Origin: Omphalotus guepiniiformis
Lineage: Eukaryota > Basidiomycota > Agaricomycetes > Agaricales > Omphalotaceae
DNA length: 64,000 nucleotides
NCBI GenBank assembly: GCA_028554645.1
Contig: JAQOOI010000061.1
Coordinates: 186,001 to 250,000, forward strand
Direction of reading: 5' to 3'
Below, piece after piece: positions 48,701 through 59,344 of the stretch. The translations under genes were made by a program, and so were the position numbers. Positions within the stretch are counted from its first letter, which is position 1; each line of letters begins with the position of its first letter. The notes beneath the pieces were generated by a model, which saw nothing but the letters and a program-made list of their open reading frames with translations, was not told where the DNA came from and searched no databases.

Positions 48701-48980
48701 AGCGTCCGTCACGCTGATTCGAAAAGTGTCTCCCTTTTTGAAAAAAAGTAGAAAAAAAGTGGATGCGATGAGCTTTTGTCACAAAACATAACTGAGCACG
48801 AACTTTGTACCCAGTAATAACGGGCCCGGGATGAGAACCACCTGCTAATACCACAGAACGGTTGAATCCATCGGGGGAGATGTTCGCATTAGCGATGGTA
48901 AGGTCAGCTACAGGACCTAAGGATGCATGAGCACAGATAACGAGTGATGAAATGAGTGAATAAGTGAGTTTTCGTGTCAT
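45758..48980 (-). CDS. Laccase (multicopper oxidase, EC 1.10.3.2)
   Basis: Twenty-three exons on the minus strand add to 569 residues in frame: 48980-48804, 48733-48665, 48592-48549, 48487-48384, 48318-48232, 48160-48133, 48074-48070, 47985-47955, 47887-47856, 47785-47725, 47648-47576, 47519-47456, 47390-47371, 47309-47279, 47213-47065, 47001-46981, 46917-46861, 46798-46544, 46488-46468, 46403-46255, 46173-46150, 46072-46008, 45900-45758. A signal peptide of about 20 residues is followed by all four copper signatures: L1 HWHGMNV at 83 with [14 protein letters not shown]2 WYHSHH at 126 with [10 protein letters not shown]3 HPMHLHGH at 437, and L4 HCHIDRH at 492. Leu503 is the axial residue of the type 1 copper. 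It is a secreted enzyme oxidising phenols with O2. L4 has Arg where most fungal laccases have Trp, and a His-rich tail extends the C-terminus. Confidence 0.97.
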
Positions 48981-49036
48981 AGAGAGTGAAGACGGGATAG
49001 AAGAAGGGATACGGGCAGGATCGTCCTATTTGCATT

Positions 49037-49044
49037 CTTATATG
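49037..49044 (-). promoter_or_regulatory. TATA-like element of the laccase gene
   Basis: CATATAAG on the minus strand lies 57-64 nt before the laccase ATG, a usual distance for a fungal TATA box. Confidence 0.5.
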
Positions 49045-49460
49045 TACACAAGTATGTACACCTTGTCGACTCGGAGAGGAAGAAGCAACGCTCACGATCG
49101 GCTACAATTCTTATGTTAGCCGACTCGGACTAGACAATGGGGTCTAGTGCCCATAACAAGTAGTTTGGTGAAATAACCTCCAAGAGAATTCACTCAGAGT
49201 TCACTTGTGTGTCTCGAGAAATTCCATGTACGTTGACACCGACCATTTGAGAAGGCGAATGTAAGGAAGAGAAGAGAAATGAACGACTAGAAGATTCTAA
49301 TGAACTCCGAGAGGAGTGGGGATTGAATCAAGGCTGGTCCAGAACGCCCAGAACGGTGAACAACCAACGACAGATGATTGTTCTTATGGAGCTAGATGTT
49401 TTGGCCAGACGAGACGATACGGTATACGGGTAGCTAAAGTTGCGCAACGCTCAGGAGCGC

Positions 49461-49979
49461 TCAGGTTGCAATCTGACATTCGGCAGGGTTGTAGTATGAC
49501 TGAATAGCCTCGTTACGTAGGTACTTCTTCTCCCGTCCAAACAGGTCGAAAATTGTGCTTGATACCTTGTGGGCTGATGGAAAATTGGAGCGCTTTTCTA
49601 TGTATGCATGTAGTAGGAGTAGTACAATCAGTCCATAACCCTCAGGAAGATCATGGTGGGTCGACAAACTGGAATTGAGTGCCGACTGAGCCGCGCACTG
49701 AACGTATTTCAAGACAAAGCCATTGGGATACAAAAGGACATAAGTATGACGCCTTTCTTCCATCTCTTGCCAGTGACAAAGTGCTGAAGGCTTCCTGAGG
49801 TGATAGTATGCCAGAGACCAGACTGAATTATAATAGGCGTAAATGAACAAGCATTTGCGTGCATGACTCAACGAGGTATATAACCAAGCAAGTTTCTGCC
49901 GACGCAGTCGGCATTTCCCCCTAGTACCTACTAATTCCCGCCTAATTCTCAGATTGATTCTCCTAAATTTATCAGTCAT
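49461..49979 (-). CDS. Unassigned 172-codon ORF
   Basis: An uninterrupted ATG-to-stop frame (starts MTDKFRRINLRIRRELVG, ends SYYNPAECQIAT) with mixed composition and no recognisable domain. Unlike every confident gene here it would be intronless. It may be chance; it is listed only because of its length between two divergent genes. Confidence 0.22.
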   Translation of the reverse strand: MTDKFRRINLRIRRELVGTRGKCRLRRQKLAWLYTSLSHARKCLFIYAYYNSVWSLAYYHLRKPSALCHWQEMEERRHTYVLLYPNGFVLKYVQCAAQSALNSSLSTHHDLPEGYGLIVLLLLHAYIEKRSNFPSAHKVSSTIFDLFGREKKYLRNEAIQSYYNPAECQIAT

Positions 49980-50076
49980 CCAGCAGCTTACTCATTGTCA
50001 TCACTAATTCAGAGCTTCTCCAGGATGGCGTCAACTCAATGAATCCCTGTTGCAATAAATTCACGTCTTTGGAGGA

Positions 50077-50082
50077 TATAAA
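50077..50082 (+). promoter_or_regulatory. TATA box of the CmcJ-like gene
   Basis: TATAAA lies 62-67 nt before the ATG at 50144. Confidence 0.6.
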
Positions 50083-50143
50083 CGACATATGTTGATACTT
50101 AAGTCCATACTTCACTTGACCCCTCAGACACTTCATTGACATT

Positions 50144-51101
50144 ATGCCTGCTACCGTACTCGACACTGTTGCCGGAAGCCTCAGATACTTTTCACCTCCT
50201 GCAGATGGCTCTCGAGCTTTCATACGTACTTATGAAGAAACTGACAACAAACAACCTCGGTCCAACTGGGGAACAGTAGAGCACGTTCTGCAGATCGAGA
50301 ACATTCGTGGGAAGGAGGATACTGTGTCTTTGGACACTACTGGGTTCCAGTTCTATAAGCACACATCAAAGCACACGTCGTTCACGAATGACGAGGAGAT
50401 AGAGAAGGAGTATTACCCAGAGAGCATAGAGCTCATCAAGCAGCTTACAGGTGCAAGCAAGGTTGTTCTATTCGACCACAGTACGTCAAGTGATCATCTT
50501 ATTATGAACAGCATGACTCACTCTGTTGGATCTACATAGCTATTCGACGCAATCGACCTGGCCAAACAGACTCTGATCCATCTAAACGCCAGCCCGTCTC
50601 GCAGGTCCACGTCGACCAGACCCCGCGTGCCGCCGTGAATCGTGTGCACAGACATCTCCCTGCCTCCGAAGCTCCCGAGCTCTTGAAACACCGATTCCAG
50701 ATCATTAATCTCTGGAGACCAATTTCCCATCCTGCATTCGACTGGCCTCTCGCTCTTTGCGATTACCGCAGTATTGATTTGAAGAGTGACCTAGTGCCGA
50801 CGACTCTCATCTATCCCGACCGAGAGGGAGAGACTTATTCGGTTCAATATAACGCCCAGCATAAATGGAAGTATGTTCGAGGGATGACACCTGAGGAGAT
50901 TGTATTGATTAAATGGTGAGCTCTCTTTGTTGCTTTTCGTGTTTGTGGAACTCACGATGTCTTTTTTCTAGTTTTGATTCAGTTGACGATGGGAGTGTAG
51001 CGAGATTAACTCCACACACGGCATTCCAAGACCCAGCTACACCTGAGGGAAGTCCTCTTCGGGAGTCGATCGAGCTTCGGGCTCTTGTATTCTACGATTG
51101 A
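50144..51101 (+). CDS. CmcJ/NvfI/asaB-like oxygenase (GA4 desaturase-family)
   Basis: Three exons (50144-50480, 50540-50915, 50972-51101) give 280 residues, typical for the family. The opening is characteristic: WGTVEHVLQIENIRGKEDTV, then LDTTGFQFYKHTSKHTSF and EYYPESIELIKQLTGASKV. The His136-x-Asp138 pair in QVHVDQTP fits the first metal ligands of a 2-His-1-carboxylate iron centre, followed by LINLWRPI-like sequence (INLWRPISHPAFDWPLALCD). Relatives act on secondary metabolites, for example asaB in aspergillic acid and NvfI in novofumigatonin biosynthesis, and are iron-dependent oxygenases or methyltransferase-like proteins. The substrate is unknown and no biosynthetic cluster genes are seen nearby. 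The start is the first ATG after the TATA box. Confidence 0.88.
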
Positions 51102-51508
51102 GAGCATAGGCTTCTTGTTGTCCTTCTGTCTACCTGTAGCTTGAATGTCATAGTGTATCAGTTCTCCTGTATCAGTTCTCTTGAAATAGATGGGTGTGAG
51201 GAGAGGTGGGAATCACGAAGAATGAACTGGCCGAGTAAACCAACTCTCCTCCTCCTCTCCGAGCCTCTTCGCTCTTGACACGCTCCCAAATATCCAAGAC
51301 AATGATTCGAGCGAACAATAAGCCAGCCAGCAGAACTATCGCCAGGGTCTGACTAGTCAAAATAGCGTTTGGCTCTGAGGTTAGGGTAGTGTAAGCATTG
51401 CTGGTCGTGTGCCCTTGCAAGTTAAGAAGCAAATCCGATTTGGTCGGCCGTCGGTCCGTGTCGCCGACACTCCTAAGTGACACGTGTTTCTATTCAACTT
51501 TTCTCAAA
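51102..51508. other. Intergenic, nothing convincing
   Basis: Promoter side of CHO2. A minus-strand frame (51172-51483) contains a possible transmembrane segment but no Met codon, so it is not called. Confidence 0.5.
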
Positions 51509-54500
51509 ATGCTAAGCGAAGAATCGGTTCTTGCAGACTCTCTGCAGACTGCAGCCATGTCCACGTCTCAAAATTTCTTGCGACAGAGAAACAGCTCTAC
51601 TGTCCCCGTAGAAGGTGGTGACAAGCCCATTGAACACGATGACAAGAACGAAGGAAAGCCCAAGCATGAAATAGTTTGGGGAAAGACCCCTCGTGGGGAA
51701 GGTATGTTTTTTTATCAGTGGCATATCTTGGTTCAACATTTAGATATTGCTTGCCAGTTTTTCGTGTGCCTACTACGCATGATGTGCTCACTTTGTTCAA
51801 TCCAACGTACCCAAAGAGTCATCTCGATATTTTGAATCTTGCTCTTTTGGGTTCGCAGATTGTACTGTTCTGGTTTTTACCTAGACGCGTCTCGCAAGTC
51901 GTCTTCCTGTTTTATTTCGTTTTTTGGAGGGCAGCATACGATGCTGGGCTTGGCTGGGTTCTCACGAAGCAGAGCAAGAAGAAATGGATTGAGCGAGAGG
52001 TTCAAAAGCGCGGTTGGCTTGATGAGAAGAGAAGACCTGCTGTTAGAAATTGGATTCGAGCACAATTGGCTGGAAAAATGGGAAGCGACTATTCTTTTGA
52101 TGTCAGTGAAATTTTCATTGGGGCTAGCGTCACGTCCTGATTGCCTAATTTGATGATTTACCAATGGAATACAATACCTGGCTCCTATTTCGCCAAGCGG
52201 TCGACATTATCTTGCTCAAGTGCGCCGCCCCTCATTTTGTCCTTTCTATATCGTTCTGACCCTTGCAAAGTGACTTTGTGGCGTACTGCATGTTTGCGTT
52301 CGCGTGTTTCCGTATTCCTGATGGTCTTTCGAGCTTCGTTCATGTAATGAGGTAAATTAACTTGTATTTAACCTGAACGCGTCTTTCTGACCAATTCTTT
52401 CTCCATAGATGGATCGGAGGCTTTGCACTCATTGCATTCAATCTTTGGGTTAAAACTGAGGCTCATAACGTTGTAAAGGATTATGGTTGGTACTGGGGCG
52501 ACTGTTTCTTCCAACGCGGTGCTTTGGTATTCGACGGCGTCTTCGAACTTGCCCCTCACCCGATGTACTCTGTCGGTGAGTGTTATTCCTTCGATAGCCA
52601 GCCCTATCGATTTTTTAATTCCCTCCCTCCCGACAGGTTATGCGGGCTACTACGGTCTCTCCCTAATTGCCGGAAGTTACGCGGTCCTGTTCGTCAGTCT
52701 TGCTGCTCATGCCGCTCAATTTGCGTTTTTGGTTTGCTTCGAGAATCCCCGTGAGCATTTGTCTTTACTTTGCGTAATTCATGCCTTATTTGGGACCCTT
52801 TAAGATATTGAAAGGATGTATGGGAAACGCAAGGCTATTGCTAAACGCATACCGTTGCTTACTCCGACGCAGAGCATGCCCGCGACGAGGTCTAGCACAC
52901 CACCTGCTGCCAGTACGAGTGCAAAAACAGTCGAGGAAAGCGACATGGATGAAGATGATCTACCTACTCCGTCGGCTACTGAAGGAGAAACGGCCACCGA
53001 AACTGACTTTGATACCGAGGTTGAAACTGAAGTGGATGATAATGTCACGAATGCTCATGATCCGAGATCCATGTTCAAAACATCGAGCAGATCAGCTTCG
53101 GTCGACGGCTTTAGCTCTAGACCTGCGATTAAGAAGGTGCCGAAGCATAGACAGCAGGTTTCCTCTAGTAGCTCGATATCTTTCGGGGAAAACAATGACG
53201 ACTTGTTCGTCAATAATAGGAAGAAAGTGGTCTCTCAGCATGATTTGTTGAACAAGTATTTCAGGCGAGACGCGGTCATCTTCAGGAATCTAGATGTGTT
53301 CCGGTGAGTGTTGGCGGTTCAATTTAATGGCTTTGAGTTCTTATCTTCCGCCCCTCTACAGCGCCTCTGATGCACTTCTTGTGACACTGCTAATTTATGT
53401 ATCCGCCTTCATCGTCCTACCTTCATCAGTCTTCGCTTCTTCCTCATCACTCCTGGCGTTGCACTTCATTCATTCCTTAATCTGGTGCCTATTTCATTGT
53501 TTTGGCATTGGTCTGGTCTTGCGAGCACAAAGCGAGGACAAGTTCCTTGTGAAACATTATCTGAAGAATTATCAATACACGTTTGGGAGCGAAGAAGGGT
53601 CCAAGGGCGCGATTGTTGAAGCTTTTGCGAATTTTAAAGCGGTATATAATGCGAGTTTGTGTATGTCTTTTGGTGAGTATGCAGTGTCTTTCTTTAATTG
53701 TGATGTTTTGCTGAGAACGGATTTTTAGCCTCGTTCATTGGCGTTGTATGGCGTACCTATTCCATCCCTCATGACTGGACGGTCGGGCATGAACTCTTGC
53801 GTCACACAATAGGTGTTGTGAGTCTTTGTGTCTTTTAATTGATCATTGTAGGGGTGCTCAATCACCCTTCCTATTTGTCCCCAGGCACTCATTGGACTCC
53901 ATGTATGGGCTACGCTCGAGTCTTTTGAGGCTTTGGGTGTCTTCGGTGAATTGATTTCTTTTGGTGGCTTTCCTTTCCATCAATACTGATCACGGCCCCT
54001 TTCAGGATGGTTCTTTGGAGACTTTTTCATGGAGGAGTTCCCTCCCCATCTGGAGTATTCTGGAATTTACCGGTAAAGTTTCCATCGACTCTCATTGCGC
54101 TTACTTTGTGAATCTCATGGACGGGTTGTTGCTCTAGGTATCTCAACAACCCAGAAGTTATGGGTGGTGCAGCCTGGTTTGGATTTGGCTTCATTAGCGG
54201 GAGTAAGCTGGTGTTCACCCTTGCGGTGATTAGACATTTGGGTCACTGGTGGTTCATAAGCAGTGTTGAAAAGTACGTTTATTCCGATGGTCCTCAGAGA
54301 TCTTATGTCTCTTACCGAGAACATCTCTTTCTTGTAGCCCGCACATGAGAAAACTCTATGGAGACTCTCTTCGTAAAGATGCTGGCTTTGTCAAGGTCAT
54401 CAAGCACGTCGCGAGCAAGAACGCTAGATTGTTGGAGTCTAGGGCAGGCAGACACGCTCCTGAGCTCAGACGGGTAGCAAAGGAAGTCAAAGGCACATTT

Positions 54501-55807
54501 GAGAAGGTGATTGATGAGACGGCAGATGTCGTGGAGGAGTTTTTGACCAAGTGTCAGTTCATATAACCCTTGTACCCTATGGGTATTTGACTAGCACTCA
54601 ATATTCGTACTTTTTAGCCCGACCTAAGATTTCTGGTGTTGTCCAGGACACCAAGATTCTTCTGCAACAGTCGAGAGAGAAGTTGGTTATAACGTATGTT
54701 CTTAACAAAGTTGTTTGTTGGGGGTATAACGCTGATAATTTTCTGATATCTATGTTGTAGACGCGTTGCAAATGACTTGTCTGAGTATGATACTTCGAAA
54801 TATAAGACTCAAATTCTTCCAAGTTCTTCTGGAAATCTTAGTTTCCATCTTGGTGAAGCTATCAGGGTCAAGTGGCAAGCGCCACGTAGGCACTCGCCTA
54901 AGGACTGGATTGGGATATACAGGGTATGTGTTCGTTCGTGCTTGCGCTTGCAGCCCGTCGACGCGACCCGACTGCGACTAACATCAATGGTTTTAGATTG
55001 GTGCGAACAAGTCTAATCTCGTCACAAGGACTTCCTCGATGGGTATGTGGGCGCCGGTCTACGACGAGGAGTGGGATGGGGACTTTCCTCTGGGTTTGGA
55101 AAGACCTGATGTTCCTTTGAGAGACTCGGAGAACGGTATCGTGACTTTCAAAGGGAATAATTTACCCTGGATCAATGGTCGCTATGAGGTGCGTTGTTTT
55201 TTCTGTGTAGTCAATGGGTATTCTAATGTTTGTGTGTTAAGATTCGTTATCACCATGACGGCAAGTATAATGTCATGAGCATGGACGGGCCTATCGAGAT
55301 ATATGGTGTGTCGGGATTATGTTGATGTGTTGTTACTGCGTGCTTACTTTGCTTTCCCTTTTCACTTCAGTTGATAAACCTACTGAGCTCAACTTCACTT
55401 CAGTCCGCAAGAGCCTCATGCACATCGTTCCCTTGTGTCTTGATTCCGACCCATCCTTGATACCGTTATCCTGCAAGGAGGAATTGACACCAAAGGTCGT
55501 GCCAGAGAAGGTGCTCGTTTCTGGCCAGGAGACTTCCGACCCGGAGAATTTGACGCTGAACGCGGTGGAGACTCAATATGAGGACAGCGCCAGTGGCGAC
55601 ATACCCAAGCAAGAAGTCAATAGCGACGTGCAGCATGCTGAGGATCGTGACCCAGACGATTTTAGTTTCTGGTCCGAGAGGCAAGCGAAACGCATATCTT
55701 CTGCTATAAAAGAGGCGTTTAATGTGGATTGTGCTCCCGAAATTGTTGTTGCTGATGCTAACCTAACGACTTTGGCTAATCGAATATTGCTCGCGAAGCA
55801 AATGTAG
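51509..55807 (+). CDS. CHO2: Phosphatidylethanolamine N-methyltransferase
   Basis: Eighteen exons give about 1090 residues: 51509-51701, 51758-52101, 52155-52219, 52271-52351, 52409-52575, 52637-52750, 52805-53303, 53362-53672, 53729-53817, 53885-53945, 54006-54072, 54138-54272, 54338-54552, 54618-54693, 54761-54923, 54997-55188, 55242-55305, 55371-55807. Two membrane methyltransferase halves are recognisable, each with a helix ending in an E-x-x-PHPMYS or E-x-Y-R-YLNNPE type motif ([35 protein letters not shown]). Conserved [20 protein letters not shown] and WYWGDCFF agree. Cho2 makes the first methylation step from phosphatidylethanolamine to phosphatidylcholine in the ER, using S-adenosylmethionine. 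An acidic Ser/Thr-rich insert (about 340-430) lies between the halves. Intron 2 ends in AT, not AG. ATG 51509 was used; an in-frame ATG at 51557 is possible. Confidence 0.95.
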
Positions 55808-56915
55808 CTGGAATTTCTTTGCTGATGCTGGATGCTGATGAATGTATGTGTGCCTTTCGTTATGGTTCTCAAAGTTTTACCCTTTCTTAGACGATTTTTG
55901 TGGTTCTCTAGACACGTTTGGATTTACCTTTTTTTTAACCTGGATTTATGGAACTCGATGTGCGCTTGAAGTCGTGCAAATTAAATAGTTTGTTGATACC
56001 TTCACGATATAATGACAATGAGTATTTCTTCTTCTTCACGAACTTGGCTTTGCCTGCTCCATGGTCGTCTTACCAATGCTCCGCGCCAGACGACGCTACC
56101 GTTTCTCCGAGGAGTCGGATGTGTATATCTTATCGACGCGTTGGGATTCCTGTGGTGTTACTTCCATCATCGTTTGCTCAAGCTCAGCATGCCGCCACCG
56201 CGTATCTCATGGGGCGAGATCAACATATCTTCCTGGTGGTTCGGGGCTTAGCAAATTGCTACGTCCTCTGAAGAACAGACATCGAGTACTGAGTTTTCCA
56301 TCCTAATTCCAGAACTGCAAACTTCAAAGCCATGCTAAGATTCGCGTCGATGTCAGCCCAGTGGAACTCGGATAAGGTCCGGTTATAACGACATATCTGA
56401 AGGCGCGAAGCTAGAAAATCCAGGATGGTCGGGGCTTAGCAAACGTGTTGTCCAGGTTATGATGTAGCCAGCTGCTTGACGAACGAGTAGAAAATGTTGG
56501 ATTCTCTACTCTATTTCAAATAGAACAGTCATACAAGATTTGGCACGAGCCTTGAGGCCTTGAGGAAGGACGTCTAGGTCCGGTGTCCGAATGTCAAGGG
56601 TTCAAGAGAGTAGATTTGGTTTCTCGACTTCCTGCTTTTATTTTTGTTCCCCAACTATTTTCAACGATGAGTTAGACTAAAATGCTGTGTCATCTACCAC
56701 GTCCTTTCAACGCAGTCTTAGTGTATTAAATGTGCAGGTAGGCACAGTCAAAGTTTGATGATCGTCAACGCACGGACTGTTAACAGCGTGGACATCCTCG
56801 AGCTCAACACAGCACTTCAGCTAAACCTACATTTTATGTTACTTCTTTTAGGCCACCGGAATCGGTCCGACTCTCTTCAACTACTAGTATGTACATCATT
56901 TTACTACAAACTATT
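55808..56915. other. Intergenic between convergent genes
   Basis: Lies between the 3' ends of CHO2 and the ALKBH6-like gene. A short phrase, GGTTCGGGGCTTAGCAAA / GGTCGGGGCTTAGCAAA, occurs twice (near 56237 and 56428). No gene is supported. Confidence 0.5.
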
Positions 56916-58252
56916 TTAGCGTCTCCAAGTTGCAAAATTAGTGCCAGATGTTACTCTTTCTACATCTCGGCATGTCAGACTGTACCGTGTACTTCGGGGC
57001 AGTGATCCTCCCTCAGCTACAACGTTCCTCGCCTTGCTTCCTGTCAAAAGCTTCCAATTCGCTATGTCTACACCAAGATCTGTGAACTGAGGTGGATGCA
57101 AGTCGTTTCCTGCAGTTATAACGTCAACCACTCGTTCTTCAATGCGTTGGGGTGTGAATTATCAGAGGGGGGGAAACTCAGTGAAGCAATAATACAAACG
57201 TACCCATGCAAGTACGATGTATAAAACGAACCAGTCGTGATTATGACGCTCCGAGGTTCCAATAATACTGATAAAATTGGGGTAGGGTCGATAACTCGCG
57301 CTTTGTCAAAGTTTGAAGCGGCAGTGTCAGAGCTTGCAGTAGTCCCTTTTGTATATTTGTAGTAGTGGAAAGCCGTGTGAGAGCCTAAAGAAATCGTGGC
57401 GACTACTGGATGGTATGCAGGACCATCTTGGTGAGGCTATAGGGAGGCAATGAGTGTAGAGTGAGCTAGAGTGAGATGCAGTGAAAATTTTGAGGGTTCT
57501 TTACCATGATACCCTGGCCTGGTAAGTACTTTGAATTTTGATTTACTAGTTGCAATACGGAAAGCACATGGCACAGCGTACTTCATTCATAATGATATGA
57601 TCTAAAGGCCGTCAATGATCAGCGCTTCAGCACCTATGATAAGTGTAATGAAAGGAAAGATCACTTGGCGCTTCATGGGTAGAGGAACTAAAGACACGCG
57701 TTGCTTTGAGCCGTTGAATGATATCTGGACTATTTTTGATGATGGAGATCTCGGACAGAGCGCAAAGAGACTACACTGACTATGTTTCAACAAACGGCGG
57801 TAATCGTTGCGTGATTAGAGTATTTTTTGGAGTTAGCTGGCCACCTATGACAAGTAGTAAGGACTTTCGAGTGTCCGAATCTCGAAAGTTGAGCGCTTGA
57901 GCTACGAACCCCATAGCTGTAGTCTAGAATTCATCGTAGTAGGTCCATTTCATTACCTCGCCTGGATAATATCCAAAGAGCGGCGTACCTTCTGTTTACA
58001 AGGGTTTTCCAGTTTTGTTGGGGCGATTCTCGGATCTAGGAAGTAAAGAGATCAAGAACCGGTATCCCATCATGCATCGTGCTTTAGAGCGCCACCTTTC
58101 GCATAAGGTAGTTCTCTTCATCTTCCTAGTACGCCCGCACACTGAATCAGATATCAAACTACACATACGCGTGCTATTTGACTTACAGTCAGAAAGTTCG
58201 GAACGTAAAAGACCTCGTTGCTTTCATTGACTGAAAAGGTTGATACGTTCAT
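56916..58252 (-). CDS. ALKBH6-like 2-oxoglutarate/Fe(II) dioxygenase
   Basis: Ten exons (58252-58187, 58125-58096, 58035-57989, 57923-57910, 57844-57781, 57729-57665, 57601-57582, 57528-57505, 57436-57204, 57144-56916) sum to 263 residues. The N-terminus MNVSTFSVNESNEVFYVPNF, then NWKTLVNRRLQLWGG and PNHIIMNEYLPGQGIMPHQD, match the AlkB-homologue-6 family. The iron site is His112-x-Asp114 with distal His187 in YLHG. Arg241 and Arg247 (RYSLTCR) form the 2-oxoglutarate-binding RxxxxxR. Plausible length, order and motifs make the family assignment firm; the cellular substrate of ALKBH6 is not well established. The last intron (57203-57145) has a normal length of 59 nt and a GTACGT donor, but it must end in CG to give HGIEERVVDVI. 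All other introns are GT-AG; exon 4 is only 14 nt. Confidence 0.92.
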
Positions 58253-58891
58253 TCTCGATGATGAGGAGGTTGCCAATGCGAATTAACGCGTAGAGTTGAA
58301 GGGACAATTTGAATTTCTAGAGAAAAGAAGTCTCGTGACCCAGCAATTACTCAGCCACGTTTCTTTCTTCGCTCTGCTCTGCCATCTCCAACTTGAATCT
58401 ATCACATTAAGATTCAGATAGACTGTCGAAAGATCAAGTCATCGATCAATACCCCCTCTTGCGGTCATTATGTGATTCTCGCATATGTATGTACCTTCAA
58501 AACATGCTGGCCCACCAAGAATGAATCTCTTCGAATAACTCAAGGATCTGAAGGTGTCAGTCAAGTCTCTATTTCAGCTTTTGATCTTTTGAACCAAACA
58601 GCGTGAAAAAAGGAAGGTTGTTTACCACTTTTAATCCCGTGAGTGTCGTACTGTTGCACAATTCAAAAAAATCTTGATCACGACAGATTCATGCTCGTGT
58701 GAAGCACACACCCGCCACCGTCGAGAGTCCTTCAAAGAACGTTGAACTTTCACGACTGGTGCAATTGATACGCATGTTATAAACATTATAGCTGACAAGT
58801 GCGGGAGCTCTCGATTACAACACTAACACAAGATCTACAATAGGTTACAAGATTAATTTGAGGGTAGGTATGAGCTAAGTAACCGTGCAGT
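58253..58891. other. Intergenic, nothing recognised
   Basis: Promoter region of the ALKBH6-like gene and 3' side of the small zinc-cluster gene. No motif was recognised. Confidence 0.5.
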
Positions 58892-59246
58892 TTACTTCTG
58901 CTCAGAGCTGGGATGTTGGATATCAGTCGAAGATCTTGATGTTGGGCTCACGAAGTACTTACACAGGTGTGTAGACGCAAGGATATCCGCGTCGATTACA
59001 GTTCGCGCAGGACGGACGACTGCCATCACATTTGAGTTTGCGGCCTGTGGTCTTGTTAGTGCTTTCTTCAGAACAATTATCGCTAAATAGCTAACCTCGA
59101 CAGAATTGGCAGGCCATTGGTGTTCTTCGCGGTACTCTGGGTAAATCCTGCTGTTGATCAACAGTATTCATGTTGTACTACAGCGGCAGTTGGTCAGCGA
59201 GCGAGCGAGGGGTGTTTCTCCTAATACTCACTTGAGTAGAGGACAT
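58892..59246 (-). CDS. Very small Zn2Cys6 zinc-cluster protein
   Basis: Four exons (59246-59232, 59177-59096, 59044-58963, 58907-58892) join in phase to 64 residues. Residues 26-57 form a perfect fungal binuclear zinc cluster: Cys28, 31, 38, 45, 48 and 55 with spacing C-x2-C-x6-C-x6-C-x2-C-x6-C, and the basic RGRKLKCDG typical of DNA-contacting segments. The protein stops nine residues after the last Cys (VYTPVSEQK). Ordinary members of this transcription-factor class are 500-900 residues, so this one lacks any dimerisation or activation region. It may be a genuine mini-protein that competes for DNA sites, a fragment of a larger gene, or a model cut short by an alternative last exon. A TATA box upstream (59338-59344) supports expression. 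Confidence 0.72.
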
Positions 59247-59337
59247 GCTGGGAGAAGAAAATCTGAGATATCAAAGAGTTGTTGGAGAGTAGAGATTGCC
59301 TGAGCTGAGTGGTCATTTCGTGCCAGTTGTCTCAGTC

Positions 59338-59344
59338 TTTTATA
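59338..59344 (-). promoter_or_regulatory. TATA box of the small zinc-cluster gene
   Basis: TATAAAA on the minus strand lies about 92-98 nt before the ATG at 59246. Confidence 0.6.

Larger units (their letters stand above)
48981..50076. other. Shared upstream region of laccase and the CmcJ-like gene
   Basis: Divergent promoter space. It holds a TATA-like element for laccase, a TATA box for the plus-strand gene, and an unassigned minus-strand frame (49461-49979), each listed separately. Confidence 0.5.

Noticed and set aside
51172..51483. Minus-strand frame with a possible transmembrane segment (TLAIVLLAGLLFARIIVLDIW)
   Set aside because: It contains no Met codon, and no upstream exon was found before the CHO2 start region.
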